Shown: positions 55,808-64,000, numbered from the stretch's first letter. The stretch: 64,000 nucleotides of DNA from Comamonadaceae bacterium (GCA_947442105.1 CANEVH010000002.1:1-64000), one strand, 5' to 3'. A program made the numbers and translations. Notes: a model not told the origin generated them from the letters alone.

Positions 55808-56373
55808 CCGAAGCCCAAACCGTTCACCCCACCAACGCGGGAGCCACCCACTTTGCCGCGCGGCCCACGCTGCGCTTTTTGCTGGCGCACCCGGCGCACC
55901 TGCTGGCGTTGGGCTTTGGCTCGGGCCTGAGCCGTTTTGCGCCGGGCACCGTGGGCACGCTGTGGGCCTGGGTGGCGTTTTTGGCGCTGGCACCGTGGAT
56001 GAACGATGCGCGCTGGGCGCTGTTGATTGCCGCCTCGGTGCCTATTGGCTGGTGGGCCAGCACCGTCACCGCGCGCCATATGGGCGTGCTAGACCCCAGC
56101 AGCGTGGTGTGGGACGAGGTGGTGGCCTTTTGGCTGATCTTGTGGCTGGTCATGCCTACCGGCTTTTTGGGGCAGCTCGCAGCGTTTGCGCTGTTTCGGT
56201 TTTTTGACGCGGTCAAACCCGGCCCGGTGGGGTGGGCGGACCGCCTGTTCCATGGCGTGGACCCGTCAACTGACCGCTGGGCCTGGGCCAAGGCCGGCTG
56301 GGGCATCATGCTCGACGACCTGGTGGCCGCCGGTTGCACCTTGCTGGTGATTGCGCTGTGGCGGGCCTGGTGA
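55804..56373 (+). CDS. pgpA: Phosphatidylglycerophosphatase A
   Basis: Dephosphorylates phosphatidylglycerophosphate in the inner membrane. 189 residues. The PgpA signature SGLSRFAPGTVGTLWAW, VVWDEVVAFWLILWL and FFDAVKPGPVGWADR are intact. Coupled to thiL upstream and pncC downstream. Confidence 0.95.
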   Translation: MTEAQTVHPTNAGATHFAARPTLRFLLAHPAHLLALGFGSGLSRFAPGTVGTLWAWVAFLALAPWMNDARWALLIAASVPIGWWASTVTARHMGVLDPSSVVWDEVVAFWLILWLVMPTGFLGQLAAFALFRFFDAVKPGPVGWADRLFHGVDPSTDRWAWAKAGWGIMLDDLVAAGCTLLVIALWRAW

Positions 56374-57008
56374 GCGCGCCCGCCATGGCTGCCCCCTTGT
56401 CGCACGATGCCGAAGTCGCGGCCTTGGTCGAAGCGCTGGCGCAGCGCCTGCTGGCCCAGGGCTGGATGCTGGTCACGGCCGAGAGTTGCACCGGCGGCCT
56501 GATTGCCGCCGCCTGCACCGAGCTGGCGGGGTCGAGCCACTGGTTCGAGCGCGGTTTTGTCACCTATTCCAACGCCGCCAAGGCGCAAATGTTGGGTGTG
56601 GACGCGGCGCTGATTGCCGCACATGGCGCAGTCAGCGAGCCGGTAGCCCGCGCCATGGCGCAGGGCGCGGTGCAACACGCCAGCGTTGCAGTGAGCTTGG
56701 CGGTGACCGGCGTGGCTGGCCCAGGCGGCGGCAGCGCCGATAAGCCGGTAGGCACCGTGTGGTTTGCCTGGGCGGTGCCGGACGCTGCGGCGACGGGCGC
56801 GCGCACGGACGCCCTAGCGCCCCAGCCGGTGCAGGGCCTGCACCTGCACCCGCACCTGCACAGCGAAGTGCAGCACTTTGCAGGCGACCGCGCGGCCGTG
56901 CGCCAGGCCACGGTGCGCCACAGCCTGCGCCGCTTGCTGGCACTGCTTCCCCTGATGCCACCTTTGCCACCCGTGCCCCCGCTGCTGTCAGGCGCTAAGG
57001 CGCCCTAG
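56370..57008 (+). CDS. pncC: Nicotinamide-nucleotide amidohydrolase (CinA C-terminal domain)
   Basis: Converts NMN to nicotinate mononucleotide plus ammonia. A GTG start at 56370 overlaps the pgpA stop (GTGA) and gives 212 residues; an ATG at 56385 is the alternative. Hallmarks are TAESCTGGLIAAACTELAGSS, FERGFVTYSNAAKAQMLGV and AVTGVAGPGGGSADKPVGTVWFAW. Unusual features are a His-rich insert (LHLHPHLHSEV) before the last helix and a proline-rich tail (PLMPPLPPVPPLL). Confidence 0.92.
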   Translation: MSAPAMAAPLSHDAEVAALVEALAQRLLAQGWMLVTAESCTGGLIAAACTELAGSSHWFERGFVTYSNAAKAQMLGVDAALIAAHGAVSEPVARAMAQGAVQHASVAVSLAVTGVAGPGGGSADKPVGTVWFAWAVPDAAATGARTDALAPQPVQGLHLHPHLHSEVQHFAGDRAAVRQATVRHSLRRLLALLPLMPPLPPVPPLLSGAKAP

Positions 57009-57041
57009 AGAGCCTCAAATTAAGAAAAGCACCGCGTGGAT

Positions 57042-57644
57042 ATGTTTCTGAGCGCCGACTTTGCCGCTGGGTTTGCCACCAGCTTGGCGCTGATCGTGGC
57101 CATTGGCTCGCAAAACGCCTTTGTGCTGCGCCAAGGCATCTTGCGCCAGCATGTGGCGGCATTGGTGCTGTTTTGCGCGGCGTCGGACGCGCTGCTCATC
57201 GTGGCGGGCATTGCAGGGGCGGGGGCCTTGGTGCGTGGAAGCCCGCTGTTCATGGAAATCACCCGCATCGGCGGCGTGCTGTTTTTGACCACCTACGGCC
57301 TGCTGGCCGCGCGCCGGGCGCTGCAAGGTGGCGTGTTGCAGGCGGCAGACACACCGGGCCTAAGCCTGGGTGCGGCCTTGGCCAGCTGCTCTGCCTTCAC
57401 CTTTCTCAACCCGCATGTTTACCTGGACACCGTGGTCTTGCTCGGCTCGGTGGCCAACCAACGCGGCGACGCGGGCCGCTGGTGGTTTGCCACGGGCGCG
57501 GCCCTGGCCAGCGCCGTGTGGTTTGCCGCCCTGGGTTTTGGCGCGCGCTGGCTGCAGCCGGTATTTGCACGTCCCCTGGCCTGGCGTGTGCTGGATGGCT
57601 TGATTGCCCTGACGATGTTTGCGCTGGCGGTGATGGTGTGGTGA
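57042..57644 (+). CDS. argO: LysE/ArgO-family amino acid exporter
   Basis: 200 residues from the ATG at 57042 (a GTG at 57036 would add two). Six hydrophobic segments. Family signature is ALIVAIGSQNAFVLRQGILRQHV and the internal FLNPHVYLDTVVLLGS. It exports arginine or lysine across the inner membrane. No LysG/ArgP regulator is adjacent. Confidence 0.9.
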   Translation: MFLSADFAAGFATSLALIVAIGSQNAFVLRQGILRQHVAALVLFCAASDALLIVAGIAGAGALVRGSPLFMEITRIGGVLFLTTYGLLAARRALQGGVLQAADTPGLSLGAALASCSAFTFLNPHVYLDTVVLLGSVANQRGDAGRWWFATGAALASAVWFAALGFGARWLQPVFARPLAWRVLDGLIALTMFALAVMVW

Positions 57645-57804
57645 AGCTGGGTGGCCCGTAGAACTTGCTTGCCCCAATAAGCGGTTTAAGCCTATTGCAA
57701 CAGAGCTGCTCCGATTTAGTTGTCGGCACTCGGTAGTGGCTCAAGATTGCGGCCCGCTGCTGCGCCTCAGTGATAGTTCACGCACACAGCACCAAATCAC
57801 TGGG

Positions 57805-57862
57805 TCAGAGGCTGTCCACAATGGCGTCTTCCAGGCGGGCTTCGGTGTGGTTTTTCGTGGGC
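57805..57862 (-). pseudogene. Scar resembling the 5' end of hsdR (copy 1)
   Basis: Immediately after the OLD-family ATPase, the minus strand reads KNHTEARLEDAIVDSL and stops. Type I restriction HsdR subunits commonly begin with such an HTExxLExAIxxSL block. The expected start codon is ACG in place of ATG (CCCACGAAAAAC). It is nearly identical to the scar after vapC. The rest of the gap 57645-57804 shows no gene. Confidence 0.5.
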
Positions 57863-57863
57863 T

Positions 57864-59669
57864 CTATGTCGGCTCAGAAGCTTCCGAAAATTGCGCCGCA
57901 GATTTAAAAAGTTGATGCAGTAAATCCAGTTTCTCAGTGACCTCTGCGGGAATAGATTTTGCGTCCACCACGGATACCAGCCGGTGCAGCTCGCCTTTCT
58001 TGAGCAGCAAGCTGCCGCCCACGCGCGCAGACAAGCGCCTGAAAAATTCTTCAGCCAGACTGCTGAGTTTGATGCGCTGCGTTTTAGCCTCCCACACAAT
58101 GCGCGCGGCCTGCGTCGGGGCTTGCTTACAGGCCTCAAAGTCTGCCTGGGTGCCGTCGAACACCTGCTCCAGCAGCAAGGCATCCATGACGTCTTCAATT
58201 TCCACTTGGTAGCCGCCAAAAAGCTCCAGCTCTGCAAAATGCTCCAGCGCATAGCGCCGCAGCACATCGGGCGTTACAAAGTAGTTCTCTGCTTCGTACC
58301 TGCGCCAATAAGTCAATTGCAAATTGCCTTCCACGCTGCCCTGCCGGTTGCGGCCGTCGTTATCGAGCACCGCCAAACCTTGGAGCTGCGGCAGCAAATT
58401 GCACAGGCCTTTGAAATGGTCGTGGGGGGTAATGCCAAAGCCACCCTCTACCCGCTCCAACTCGCTGTCTAGCGACTTGTCTGGGTAGTTGTTCTGCACA
58501 TAAAAGGAATTGATACGTTCGTCCCAAGCAGCGGCTACTGGGTGTTCCAGCCGCTGGGCCAAGGCACGCAGCATGTCCACGTCGGTGCCGCCCTCCACAT
58601 ACAGCACATAGCCACGCTCGCGCGCCTTGATGTAGTGCTCTGCGCCAAAGTGTTTCAGGCTGTTGCGGATGTCTGGCTTGCGGGCTAGGTCATCGGCCCG
58701 ACCGTCCATCAGAAGCGTCAAGTTGTTGTCTAGCGCCTCGTCCAGAATCACCTCTGAATGCGACGCCATTACTACTTGCGATTGGTTTTCTGCCGCAATG
58801 TCGCGCAGCAACACATACACCTGCTTTTGTCGCAATATCTCCAAGTGCGCATCGGGCTCATCCACCAGCAAGACGCTGCGTTTATGGGAATACAAATACG
58901 CAAAGATCAGCAGCATTTGCTGGAAACCGCGCCCGCTTGACGACACGTCCAGGGCCTCACGCACGCCCGACTGCTTGTAGCGCATCTCGATAGCGCCGCG
59001 CGTCGTTTCCTGTGGGGTTTCCAACTCAACGTTGAACAAGCGGCGCATCAGCTTCACGATGCGCTTCCAGTCGTCGGGCGTGTCTTTTGCCACCATCAAG
59101 CACAGGTTGCGCAGCACTTGGGCCGTCTGGCCCTGGCCCAAAAGCACATCAATGCGACCGGGTTGCAATATGGGCTCTTCCGTTTCCAGCCCTGACATGG
59201 GGTAGAGCAACTCCACATTGATCGAAGCGGCATATTTCATAAAGTCGAGATGGGCTACTACTGCGTCATCGGGCTTGCAATACACCAGTTCATCACCTTT
59301 GTTGGTAAAGCGCATCGGCAAGGCGATGACTTGCCCCCTGAATTCAATACCCACTGTAATAGTGAGCGGTATGTCTTTGGTGCCTGCGCGCACATTCGCG
59401 TTGTGCCAGAAGAACCGCGTACGACGCACCGGCACCGCCACAATGTTCAGCCGGTTCAGTGCCGTGGCCGTGCGCTCTTTGGCAGTCGAGTCCTTGCGCA
59501 CGTCGTACCAGGTCTTGATCGCCTGCGACCACAGCGCCAGCGCCTGAATAGCACTGGTCTTGCCGCAATTGTTCGGACCAATCAACACCGCCGGATGGTC
59601 CAGCTCAATGCGCTGCTTATCGCCAAAGCGTTTGAAGTTTTCTATTTCCAAATAGTGCAAAAGGCGCAT
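57864..59669 (-). CDS. OLD-family ATPase/TOPRIM nuclease
   Basis: 601 residues. Parts: SMC/RecF-like N-terminus with Walker A IGPNNCGKTSAIQ, ABC signature-like SSSGRGFQQMLLI, Walker B VLLVDEPDAHLE and SHSEVIL. These are followed by a TOPRIM segment (VLYVEGGTDVDML and GLAVLDNDGRN). OLD-family proteins cut DNA or nucleic acid upon phage signals (P2 Old, GajA of Gabija). No UvrD-like GajB partner is adjacent. The neighbourhood of vapBC and hsdR-like scars suggests it was cargo of a type I restriction locus. GC is lower than in neighbours. Confidence 0.85.
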   Translation of the reverse strand: MRLLHYLEIENFKRFGDKQRIELDHPAVLIGPNNCGKTSAIQALALWSQAIKTWYDVRKDSTAKERTATALNRLNIVAVPVRRTRFFWHNANVRAGTKDIPLTITVGIEFRGQVIALPMRFTNKGDELVYCKPDDAVVAHLDFMKYAASINVELLYPMSGLETEEPILQPGRIDVLLGQGQTAQVLRNLCLMVAKDTPDDWKRIVKLMRRLFNVELETPQETTRGAIEMRYKQSGVREALDVSSSGRGFQQMLLIFAYLYSHKRSVLLVDEPDAHLEILRQKQVYVLLRDIAAENQSQVVMASHSEVILDEALDNNLTLLMDGRADDLARKPDIRNSLKHFGAEHYIKARERGYVLYVEGGTDVDMLRALAQRLEHPVAAAWDERINSFYVQNNYPDKSLDSELERVEGGFGITPHDHFKGLCNLLPQLQGLAVLDNDGRNRQGSVEGNLQLTYWRRYEAENYFVTPDVLRRYALEHFAELELFGGYQVEIEDVMDALLLEQVFDGTQADFEACKQAPTQAARIVWEAKTQRIKLSSLAEEFFRRLSARVGGSLLLKKGELHRLVSVVDAKSIPAEVTEKLDLLHQLFKSAAQFSEASEPT

Positions 59670-59682
59670 GGCTCAGGTTCCG

Positions 59683-59810
59683 TTAATCCAATGCGGGCAT
59701 TGTGGCGTGGCGCACCAGGCCCTGGCGGTCGCCCGCCGCCGCATAACTGCCCTGCGGCGTCAGGCTGGCCACAATGGCGCTCTCCAGGCGGGCTTCGGTG
59801 TGGCTTTCAT
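59683..59810 (-). pseudogene. Scar resembling the 5' end of hsdR (copy 2)
   Basis: The minus frame reads HESHTEARLESAIVASLTPQGSYAAAGDRQG and stops after LVRHATMPALD. Its ATG overlaps the vapC stop (ATGA), but one A appears lost after ATGAAA, putting the start out of frame with the conserved block. It shares about 45 bp with copy 1 and directly precedes the OLD ATPase start (13 bp). Confidence 0.5.
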
Positions 59811-60202
59811 GGGCAAATCAGCCGAGCGCCGGGAAAGTAGGTTGCATAGCGCGCCTTGTCTCGCGTCAGAAGCACCAAGCCTGCTTGCTGGGCGTGGGCG
59901 CCTATCAAAAAGTCGGGCAAGGGCGCTGTTTTCACCCCACCCCGCTGCCGATAGCGGCGATAGGCCTGGCCTGCGGTAAACAAGCAGGCCATGGGCAAAT
60001 CGGCATACACCAAACCCAATCTGTCCATGGTGTCGTTCACGTCGGCTGGGGAAGTGGCTTGGTAGCTTAGTTCTGCATAAATGATGGGGTTGATGCACAA
60101 CTGGCCCCAATGGTTTGCGATCTGGGCAGACGACCAGTCGCTCCAAACCGGGTCGTTGTAGAGCACGTCGCAAATGACCTTGGTGTCTACCAAGACCGCC
60201 AT
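59807..60202 (-). CDS. vapC: PIN-domain ribonuclease toxin (VapC/FitB type)
   Basis: 131 residues. The acidic PIN residues are visible in VLVDTKVICD, IIYAELSY, LPDFLIGAHA and LLTRDKARYATYFPGARLI. It should cleave RNA when free of its antitoxin, encoded 4 bp upstream. Its stop codon overlaps the ATG of the hsdR-like scar. Confidence 0.93.
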   Translation of the reverse strand: MAVLVDTKVICDVLYNDPVWSDWSSAQIANHWGQLCINPIIYAELSYQATSPADVNDTMDRLGLVYADLPMACLFTAGQAYRRYRQRGGVKTAPLPDFLIGAHAQQAGLVLLTRDKARYATYFPGARLICP

Positions 60203-60206
60203 GGGT

Positions 60207-60473
60207 TTAGTCCTCTCCCCGAAGTTCGCGCATCAGCGCATCCGTCGTTCCGCGTCCTTGCCACTTGCCGCGAATCGCGTTTACTGCCTGCATGGCCGCC
60301 GCGTTGGCGGTACCGTGCGTGGGGCTTTGGCCCGAAGTGTCCGCTTGCCTGACGGCTCGCGTCAGTATGTCGCGCGCCTCCGCCTCCATAGAGCGCTTGT
60401 GGCTTGCAGCCTGCATCCGCAACAGGTGTTTGACGGGCTCTTCTAGATTTCGAATGGTGAGGGTGGTGCTCAT
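60207..60473 (-). CDS. vapB: VapB/FitA-type antitoxin
   Basis: 88 residues. The N-terminus STTLTIRNLEEPVKHLLRMQAASHKRSMEAEARDIL is a ribbon-helix-helix of the FitA type. The C-terminus (AIRGKWQGRGTTDALMRELRGED) is the usual toxin-binding tail. It is first in the operon and likely autorepresses with VapC. Confidence 0.93.
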   Translation of the reverse strand: MSTTLTIRNLEEPVKHLLRMQAASHKRSMEAEARDILTRAVRQADTSGQSPTHGTANAAAMQAVNAIRGKWQGRGTTDALMRELRGED

Positions 60474-60490
60474 GAGAAAAGTGTAGGTAT

Positions 60491-60498
60491 TGCTAGCA
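60491..60498 (-). promoter_or_regulatory. Palindrome TGCTAGCA upstream of vapBC
   Basis: A perfect 8-bp palindrome 18 bp before the vapB start. The neisserial FitAB operator is built from TGCTATCA/TGATAGCA arms, so this is a plausible but unproven operator. The remaining gap to 60722 shows no gene; it ends with AAGAGGA upstream of the next gene. Confidence 0.35.
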
Positions 60499-60722
60499 CT
60501 GCTGTCAAAGCTGGTGCATAAAGACAGGGCATCTTTACTTTAGTACCAGCAGAGAACCGCGTTGGATTCTAGGGTCGTGCTTTTGGGCCAGCGGCACGCC
60601 ACTCCCGTTCGGGTCATGGCCTGGCTGGCGCCTCCAAGGCGAATAACAAACTTGTCATCAGTGCGATGGTATGGTGACTGCGAGCGGCTCCCTGGCTGCC
60701 CCATCACAAAGAGGACCCCACC

Positions 60723-62345
60723 ATGCTGTTGAAGCTACTGAATTTCGTTTACCCCATGCGCTACCTCGCTTTCACGCTGTGCGTGCTGGGGTTTGTCGTT
60801 TCGCTCTGGGCGTGGGGCGATGGCGGTCACGTGGCGCCGGTGCTGGTGCTGGGCTATTTGGCGGGCACCGGCGTGCACGACCTGCTGCAAACCAAGCGCT
60901 CGATTCTGCGCAACTACCCCGTCATTGGCCACCTGCGCTTTATGCTGGAATTCATCCGGCCCGAGATTCGGCAGTACTTTATTGAGAGCGATACCGAGGC
61001 TGCGCCCTTTTCGCGCGCGCAGCGCTCACTGGTCTACCAGCGCGCCAAAGGCGACTCGGACAAGCATCCGTTTGGCTCGCAGATGAACGCCTACGCCAAG
61101 GGCCATGAATGGATGACGCATTCGGTTGCCCCCAGCACCGTGGCTGGCCACGACTTTCGCATCACCATCGGCCCGGACGCCGCGCAGCCCTACAGCGCCA
61201 GCGTGTTCAACATCTCGGCCATGAGCTTTGGTGCGTTAAGCGCCAACGCCATCCAGGCGCTTAACGCGGGCGCCCAGCGCGGCGGCTTTGCGCATGACAC
61301 AGGCGAGGGCTCGATTTCGGTGCACCACCGCAAGCACGGTGGAGATTTGATTTGGGAGCTGGGTTCGGGCTACTTTGGTTGCCGCAACGACGACGGCAGC
61401 TTTAACGCCGACAAGTTCCAGGCCAACGCCTGCGACCCGCAGGTCAAGCTCATTGAAATCAAGCTCAGCCAGGGTGCCAAACCCGGCCACGGCGGTGTGC
61501 TGCCCGGCCCCAAGGTCACGGCCGAAATCGCCCATGCGCGCGGCGTGCCCGTGGGTGTGGACTGCGTGTCCCCGGCGTCCCACAGTGCCTTTGGCACGCC
61601 GCTCGAACTCATGCATTTCATCGCCCGGCTGCGCGAGCTCTCGGGCGGCAAACCCACCGGTTTTAAGCTGTGCGTCGGCCACCCCTGGGAGTGGTTTGCC
61701 ATGGTCAAGGCCATGCTGGAGACTGGCATTACGCCCGACTTTATTGTGGTGGACGGCACCGAGGGCGGCACCGGTGCGGCGCCCTTGGAGTTCATCGACC
61801 ACATGGGCACGCCTTTGCAGGAAGGGTTGATCTTGGTGCACAACACTTTGCGTGGCGCGGGCCTGCGCGAGCGCGTCAAGATCGGCTGCGCGGGCAAGGT
61901 CATCAACGCCTTTGACATTGCGCGCCTGATGGCGCTGGGCGCCGACTGGTGCAATAGCGCGCGCGGCTTTATGTTTGCGCTGGGCTGCCTGCAAGCGCAA
62001 ACCTGCCACACCGGCAACTGCCCTACCGGCGTGGCTACGCAAGACAAGGTGCGACAGCAAGCGCTGGTGGTGAGCGACAAGTCCGAGCGCGTGTACCACT
62101 TTCACCAGCAGACGCTGCACGCGCTTAAAGAGCTGGTGCAAGCCGCCGGGGTGCGGCACCCGTGCGAGATCACCGCCCACCACATCGTGCGCCGCACCGA
62201 CGACCACGCCGTGGCCAGCTTGGCGCAAGCGCTGTTGCAGGAGGTGCCGGTGGGGAGCTTGCTCGCAGACGACTTAAGGCCGCTACCCGAGCTGTACCAG
62301 CGCCATTGGGCGCACAGCCGGGCGCAGAGTTTTTCGCTGCCCTAA
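60723..62345 (+). CDS. FMN-binding glutamate synthase family protein
   Basis: 540 residues. Two N-terminal transmembrane helices (YLAFTLCVLGFVVSLWAW and VAPVLVLGYLAGTGVHDLL) precede a GltB-like FMN barrel: SVFNISAMSFGALSANAIQALN, DTGEGSIS, GQGAKPGHGG-like LSQGAKPGHGGVLPG, and VDGTEGGTGAAP. The cysteine cluster CLQAQTCHTGNCPTGVATQD binds a 3Fe-4S centre. No glutaminase domain is present, so the true reaction is unknown. Single gene. Confidence 0.9.
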   Translation: MLLKLLNFVYPMRYLAFTLCVLGFVVSLWAWGDGGHVAPVLVLGYLAGTGVHDLLQTKRSILRNYPVIGHLRFMLEFIRPEIRQYFIESDTEAAPFSRAQRSLVYQRAKGDSDKHPFGSQMNAYAKGHEWMTHSVAPSTVAGHDFRITIGPDAAQPYSASVFNISAMSFGALSANAIQALNAGAQRGGFAHDTGEGSISVHHRKHGGDLIWELGSGYFGCRNDDGSFNADKFQANACDPQVKLIEIKLSQGAKPGHGGVLPGPKVTAEIAHARGVPVGVDCVSPASHSAFGTPLELMHFIARLRELSGGKPTGFKLCVGHPWEWFAMVKAMLETGITPDFIVVDGTEGGTGAAPLEFIDHMGTPLQEGLILVHNTLRGAGLRERVKIGCAGKVINAFDIARLMALGADWCNSARGFMFALGCLQAQTCHTGNCPTGVATQDKVRQQALVVSDKSERVYHFHQQTLHALKELVQAAGVRHPCEITAHHIVRRTDDHAVASLAQALLQEVPVGSLLADDLRPLPELYQRHWAHSRAQSFSLP

Positions 62346-62388
62346 AGCGGCTGGGGGGCCGCAGCGCTTGGGGTGTTTAAGGTGGAAG

Positions 62389-62426
62389 AACTTTCATGAG
62401 GGTGCTTTGCACCTTCATGAAAGTTA
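62389..62426 (-). repeat. Stop-codon-abutting palindrome, copy C
   Basis: In the hldE2 direction, TAACTTTCATGA starts at the stop codon and continues GGTGC-AAA-GCACC to the return arm TCATGAAAGTT, a nearly perfect hairpin. A pyrimidine tail (CTTCCACC) follows. It lies between convergent genes and may terminate both. Confidence 0.65.
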
Positions 62427-62924
62427 ACGTGGCTGGGCACGTATTTTTTTCAGCAAGGCAGTGGTGGAGTAGCCCGACACAAAAGGCAGCGCCAGCGCGT
62501 GGCCACCCCAAGACTCCACCAAGGCCGTCTCAGGCAGGCGCGCCATGTCGTAGTCGCCGCCTTTGACCAGAATATCAGGCCGAATTTCGCCAATCAGCAC
62601 CTCGGGCGTGTCTTCGTCAAACCAGGTCACCAGGCTCACCGCCTCTTGCGCGGCCATGACGACGGCGCGGTCGTCTTGTGCGTTGAGCGGGCGGTCCTCG
62701 CCCTTGCCCAGGCGGCGCACCGAGGCGTCGGTGTTCAGCGCAACGATCAGGCTGGCGCCCAAGGCGCGCGCATGCGCCAGGTAGAGCACGTGGCCGCGGT
62801 GCAGCACGTCAAATACACCGTTGGTAAACACCCAGGGCCGGGGAAGTTGGGCCAACGACGCGGCCAAGTCGGCGCGCTGGCAAATTTTGCGCAGCAGCGC
62901 CGGTGCGGGGTAGCTGGCGCTCAC
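62424..62924 (-). CDS. hldE2: D-glycero-beta-D-manno-heptose 1-phosphate adenylyltransferase
   Basis: Makes ADP-heptose for the LPS inner core, matching waaF at 13 kb. 166 residues, the stand-alone RfaE2 form. Nucleotidyltransferase motif is FTNGVFDVLHRGHVLYLAHARALG, with the C-terminal FVSGYSTTALLKKI. The start overlaps the upstream ferritin-like gene stop as ATGA. Confidence 0.93.
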   Translation of the reverse strand: MSASYPAPALLRKICQRADLAASLAQLPRPWVFTNGVFDVLHRGHVLYLAHARALGASLIVALNTDASVRRLGKGEDRPLNAQDDRAVVMAAQEAVSLVTWFDEDTPEVLIGEIRPDILVKGGDYDMARLPETALVESWGGHALALPFVSGYSTTALLKKIRAQPR

Positions 62925-63790
62925 GCAGCAGACGGGCTGGTGGTCGCCGACAGGCTGGCGGCCAAATCGCGCGCGATTTCTTTGCGGTATTTGTTGAGCT
63001 CTTGCACGCTGCCAAAACTGCGCTCCAGCAGCAAGCCCATGTTGTGCAAGATGCGATCAATAACCTTGGTCTCCCACACGTCGTCAAACTTAATTTGCTG
63101 GTCCAGCCAGTGCTCCAGCCACTGCGGGTTTGGCAGGCGGCTTTGCACCGTGTCGTTGGGGAACAGGGTTTTGTTGACGTGTAAATTGGTGGGGTGCAGG
63201 GCCTGCGCGGTGCGCCGTGCGCTGGCCATGAGCACGCCGACCTTGGCAAACGCGCCTTTGGCCTCCAGGCCAAGGTTTTGTATGGCGCGCTTCATGTACT
63301 TCAAATAGGCGCCGCCGTGGCGGGCTTCGTCTTGGCTGAGTTTGGTGTAAATCGCTTTGATCACCGGCTCGGTGTGCCACTCGCTGGCGCGGCGGTACCA
63401 GTGGTTGAGGCGAATTTCGCCGCAAAAGTGCAGCATCAGCGTCTCCAGCGGCGGCGCTGGGTCGAACTCAAAACGCACGTTGTGCAGCTCATCCTCGGTC
63501 GGAACCAGTTCGGGCCGAAAGCGCCGCAGGTACTCCATGAGCACCAACGAATGCTTTTGTTCTTCAAAAAACCAGATCGACATAAAGGCAGAAAAATCGC
63601 TGTCGCCCTGGTTGTCGCGCAAAAACATTTCGGTGGCGGGCAGCGCTGACCATTCGGTAATCGCGTTCATCTTGACGGTCATGGCCTGCTCATCGGTCAG
63701 GGTGCTGGCGTTAAAGCTGTCCCATGGAATGTCGCGCTCCATGTCCCAGCGCACGGCTTCTAACTGTCGAAAGAGTTCAGGGTAGAGCAT
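62921..63790 (-). CDS. Ferritin-like di-iron protein
   Basis: 289 residues, all-helical. Di-iron ligands are suggested by FEEQKHSLVLMEY and SQDEARHGGAYLKY (ExxH pairs), with additional acidic residues in ITEWSALPATEMFL and HFCGEIRLNHWYR. This layout resembles acyl-ACP desaturase/ferritin-like proteins. The substrate is unknown. Translationally coupled to hldE2. Confidence 0.82.
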   Translation of the reverse strand: MLYPELFRQLEAVRWDMERDIPWDSFNASTLTDEQAMTVKMNAITEWSALPATEMFLRDNQGDSDFSAFMSIWFFEEQKHSLVLMEYLRRFRPELVPTEDELHNVRFEFDPAPPLETLMLHFCGEIRLNHWYRRASEWHTEPVIKAIYTKLSQDEARHGGAYLKYMKRAIQNLGLEAKGAFAKVGVLMASARRTAQALHPTNLHVNKTLFPNDTVQSRLPNPQWLEHWLDQQIKFDDVWETKVIDRILHNMGLLLERSFGSVQELNKYRKEIARDLAASLSATTSPSAA

Positions 63791-63841
63791 GTCAATCCTT
63801 TAAGTTGCCACAATTCTAGGCTGATCGCATGGCCGCGCCTG

Positions 63842-63873
63842 GGCAGCACATTGGCAGCACATTGGCAGCACAC
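63842..63873. repeat. 11-bp tandem repeat near the right end
   Basis: GGCAGCACATT occurs twice in tandem, followed by a third slightly altered copy (GGCAGCACACT), in the intergenic gap 63791-63978. Nothing else of note is seen except AT-richer sequence before the last ATG. Confidence 0.6.
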
Positions 63874-63978
63874 TGGGTCTGGAGCCTGGCCTTGCGAAAT
63901 TGCAAAACCGTCAAAGCCACAAAAATACCGGCCAGTCGCGCCATTACCGTATAGTGTGCGGACTATGGCTATTGTTCT

Positions 63979-64000
63979 ATGAAAGTCGCAATCATTGGCT
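63979..64000 (+). CDS. Partial CDS, N-terminus of a Rossmann-fold protein
   Basis: ATG at 63979 opens MKVAIIG at the window edge, the usual start of a nucleotide-binding beta-alpha-beta unit such as UDP-glucose 6-dehydrogenase. Only seven codons are visible, so neither gene nor function can be assigned. Confidence 0.4.

Noticed and set aside
57864-59669. Gabija GajA
   Set aside because: The protein has the ATPase plus TOPRIM layout, but no GajB helicase gene is adjacent; the broader OLD family is the safer call.

Overview
The window looks like a chromosomal segment of a Gram-negative betaproteobacterium, most likely Burkholderiales/Comamonadaceae (Rhodoferax/Polaromonas-like). This rests on high GC, the gene neighbourhood ilvE - CHCC zinc finger - waaF, LPS heptose genes, and coxSLM/coxDEG and glycogen clusters typical of that group. 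It is an inference from gene content; no database was searched. I see no rRNA, tRNA, CRISPR array or complete insertion sequence.

Layout. 0-5 kb: a decayed brnT/brnA toxin-antitoxin locus, then a minus-strand operon tauABC (NitT/TauT ABC importer) - arginase-family ureohydrolase - RidA-like protein, with three phased 9-bp repeats upstream. 5-10.9 kb: a cyclic-nucleotide-domain diguanylate cyclase, pckG with a structured leader, an SDR oxidoreductase, ilvE and a zinc-finger protein. 11-13 kb: a type II restriction-modification pair (SPPY methylase plus XcyI-like nuclease) inserted directly before waaF. 14-20 kb: a candidate minus-strand small RNA, a ROK regulator, a two-component system whose sensor has a His/Asp/Glu-rich periplasmic loop, ampG, and an M48 protease. 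20-32 kb: a REP-like repeat pair and a complete glycogen operon (GH13 - glgB - glgX - glgC - glgA - glgP). 32-34 kb: a haloalkane dehalogenase behind a perfect palindrome, an intact brnTA, and a METTL-like methyltransferase. 34.5-41 kb: coxSLM and coxDEG with a form II active site. 41-45 kb: an SdsA-like alkylsulfatase lipoprotein and a CsgG/DUF4810/DUF799 lipoprotein trio. 45.5-51.2 kb: a defence-type island with a small unknown gene coupled to an MmeI-like single-chain restriction-modification enzyme, then a Fic AMPylase gene flanked on both sides by 10-bp tandem repeats. 51-57.6 kb: housekeeping genes (DUF427, Kef-type antiporter, rpe, apaG, thiL, pgpA, pncC, argO). 57.8-60.5 kb: vapBC and an OLD-family ATPase, each followed by a dead scar that resembles the 5' end of hsdR. 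60.7-64 kb: FMN glutamate-synthase-family protein, hldE2 domain protein, ferritin-like protein, and the first codons of a Rossmann protein.

Most notable signals: (1) the two hsdR-like scars, which suggest modular exchange of defence cargo in front of a lost type I restriction subunit; (2) iteron-like arrays around fic; (3) three dispersed palindromes whose arm begins in the stop codon of the upstream gene; (4) ureohydrolase and RidA-like genes embedded in a taurine-type importer operon; (5) a strong UUCG-loop terminator facing left between waaF and the ROK gene, implying an unannotated small RNA.
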